In this document: piece after piece, positions 5,239 through 5,659 of the stretch | Layout of the letters: every line of letters starts with the position of its first letter | Position numbering within the stretch: the first letter of the stretch is position 1 | From: Rickettsiales bacterium | GTDB lineage: Bacteria > Pseudomonadota > Alphaproteobacteria > Rs-D84 | DNA length: 5,659 bases | Assembly (NCBI GenBank): GCA_031267375.1 | Contig: JAIRZE010000104.1 | Location: 1 to 5,659 of the forward strand | Direction: 5' to 3' | The notes under the pieces: model-generated | The model's input: only the letters and a program-made list of their open reading frames with translations | The model's database searches: none | Told to the model about the DNA's origin: nothing | Program-made: the position numbers and the translations under genes

Positions 5239-5659
5239 ATGAGATGCCCTTATTGCAATTCTACTGAATCACAGGTAAAGGATTCCCGTCCTGACGCCGA
5301 AGACGCGATTATTCGCCGCCGCCGCGTTTGCACAGACTGCGGCGCGAAGTTCACTACCGTTGAACGCATTCAGATGCGCGATTTGACCGTGCGCAAAAGC
5401 GACGGCGGTATGGAGCCCTTTGACCGCGAAAAATTAAAGCGCAGCGTAAAGCTGGCGTGCAGCAAGCTGGAAATTTCCGACGATCAGATTGAAAAATTCA
5501 TAACCAGCATTTACCGCCGCTTGGAAACGGAAAGCACCGACGACATAGTGGGCAGCGATACTATCGGGCAAATGGTGCTGGATTCCTTGCTGAATCTGGA
5601 TCCGATTGCGTTTGTGCGATTCGCCGCCGTTTACCGAAAATTTACAAAAATCGCGGAAT
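5239..5659 (+). CDS. nrdR: NrdR, ATP/dATP-dependent repressor of ribonucleotide reductase genes (3' end outside window)
   Basis: The first 140 residues of a protein normally about 150-155 long are visible; the frame is still open at the window end, so only a few residues are missing. NrdR is a cytoplasmic repressor that senses ATP/dATP and binds NrdR boxes upstream of ribonucleotide reductase operons. The N-terminal zinc ribbon has its four cysteines, CPYC (3-6) and CTDC (31-34), with the basic stretch RRRR (26-29) between them. The ATP-cone domain starts near residue 48 (LTVRKSDGGMEPFDREKLKRSV) and runs to the end, with TDDIVGSDTIGQMVLDSL and DPIAFVRFAAVYRKF. The start is fixed by the family N-terminus (MRCPYC). 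There is no Shine-Dalgarno sequence. Two GANTC sites (5266-5270 and 5281-5285) lie just inside the gene. ribD, nusB and glyA, frequent neighbours of nrdR, are not seen upstream; the neighbour is ccrM, divergent. No NrdR box is obvious in its own promoter. Confidence 0.97.
   Translation, partial: MRCPYCNSTESQVKDSRPDAEDAIIRRRRVCTDCGAKFTTVERIQMRDLTVRKSDGGMEPFDREKLKRSVKLACSKLEISDDQIEKFITSIYRRLETESTDDIVGSDTIGQMVLDSLLNLDPIAFVRFAAVYRKFTKIAE

Overview
The window reads as a chromosomal segment of an alphaproteobacterium. The clearest pointers are a CcrM-type GANTC adenine methyltransferase with its C-terminal RAMA-like domain, the divergent pair tpiA / PpiD-SurA-like chaperone that is common in that class, and a dispersed-type palindromic repeat built on CATCCCGGC-gaag-GCCGGGATC, which I recall from many alphaproteobacterial genomes. 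Genus or order cannot be named from the sequence alone.

Layout. Positions 1-142 hold a repeat-rich leader with three copies of a 15-16 bp motif (GTATAAAGTGTACCA and its inverse), in front of a YgjV-family membrane protein (143-748, +). That gene runs tail to tail into grpE (694-1197, -), sharing 55 bp. grpE lies 19 bp downstream of tpiA (1217-1930, -), so the two probably form a tpiA-grpE operon. A 48 bp divergent intergenic region separates tpiA from a membrane-anchored PpiD/SurA-like folding factor (1979-3397, +). Next comes a compact cassette: a small GIY-YIG nuclease gene (3496-3834, -) enclosed by two perfect 49 bp inverted repeats (3431-3479 and 3860-3908), each with hairpin potential. 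Immediately beyond it is ccrM (3933-5033, -). A 205 bp divergent region with a two-orientation array of 8-bp units and a good sigma70-like promoter leads to nrdR (5239 to the window end, +, truncated by the window).

How the genes fit together. Most are core housekeeping genes: glycolysis (tpiA), protein folding in cytoplasm and envelope (grpE, PpiD-like), cell-cycle DNA methylation (ccrM) and control of deoxyribonucleotide synthesis (nrdR). The accessory signal is the GIY-YIG gene with its inverted repeats. Its architecture recalls REP elements paired with a dedicated transposase, but with a GIY-YIG nuclease in that position, and I consider it the best candidate here for an undescribed mobile system. 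Secondary points are a 7-bp microsatellite inside tpiA next to the catalytic loop, a probably leaderless nrdR mRNA, and repeats in the ygjV leader that allow alternative pairings.
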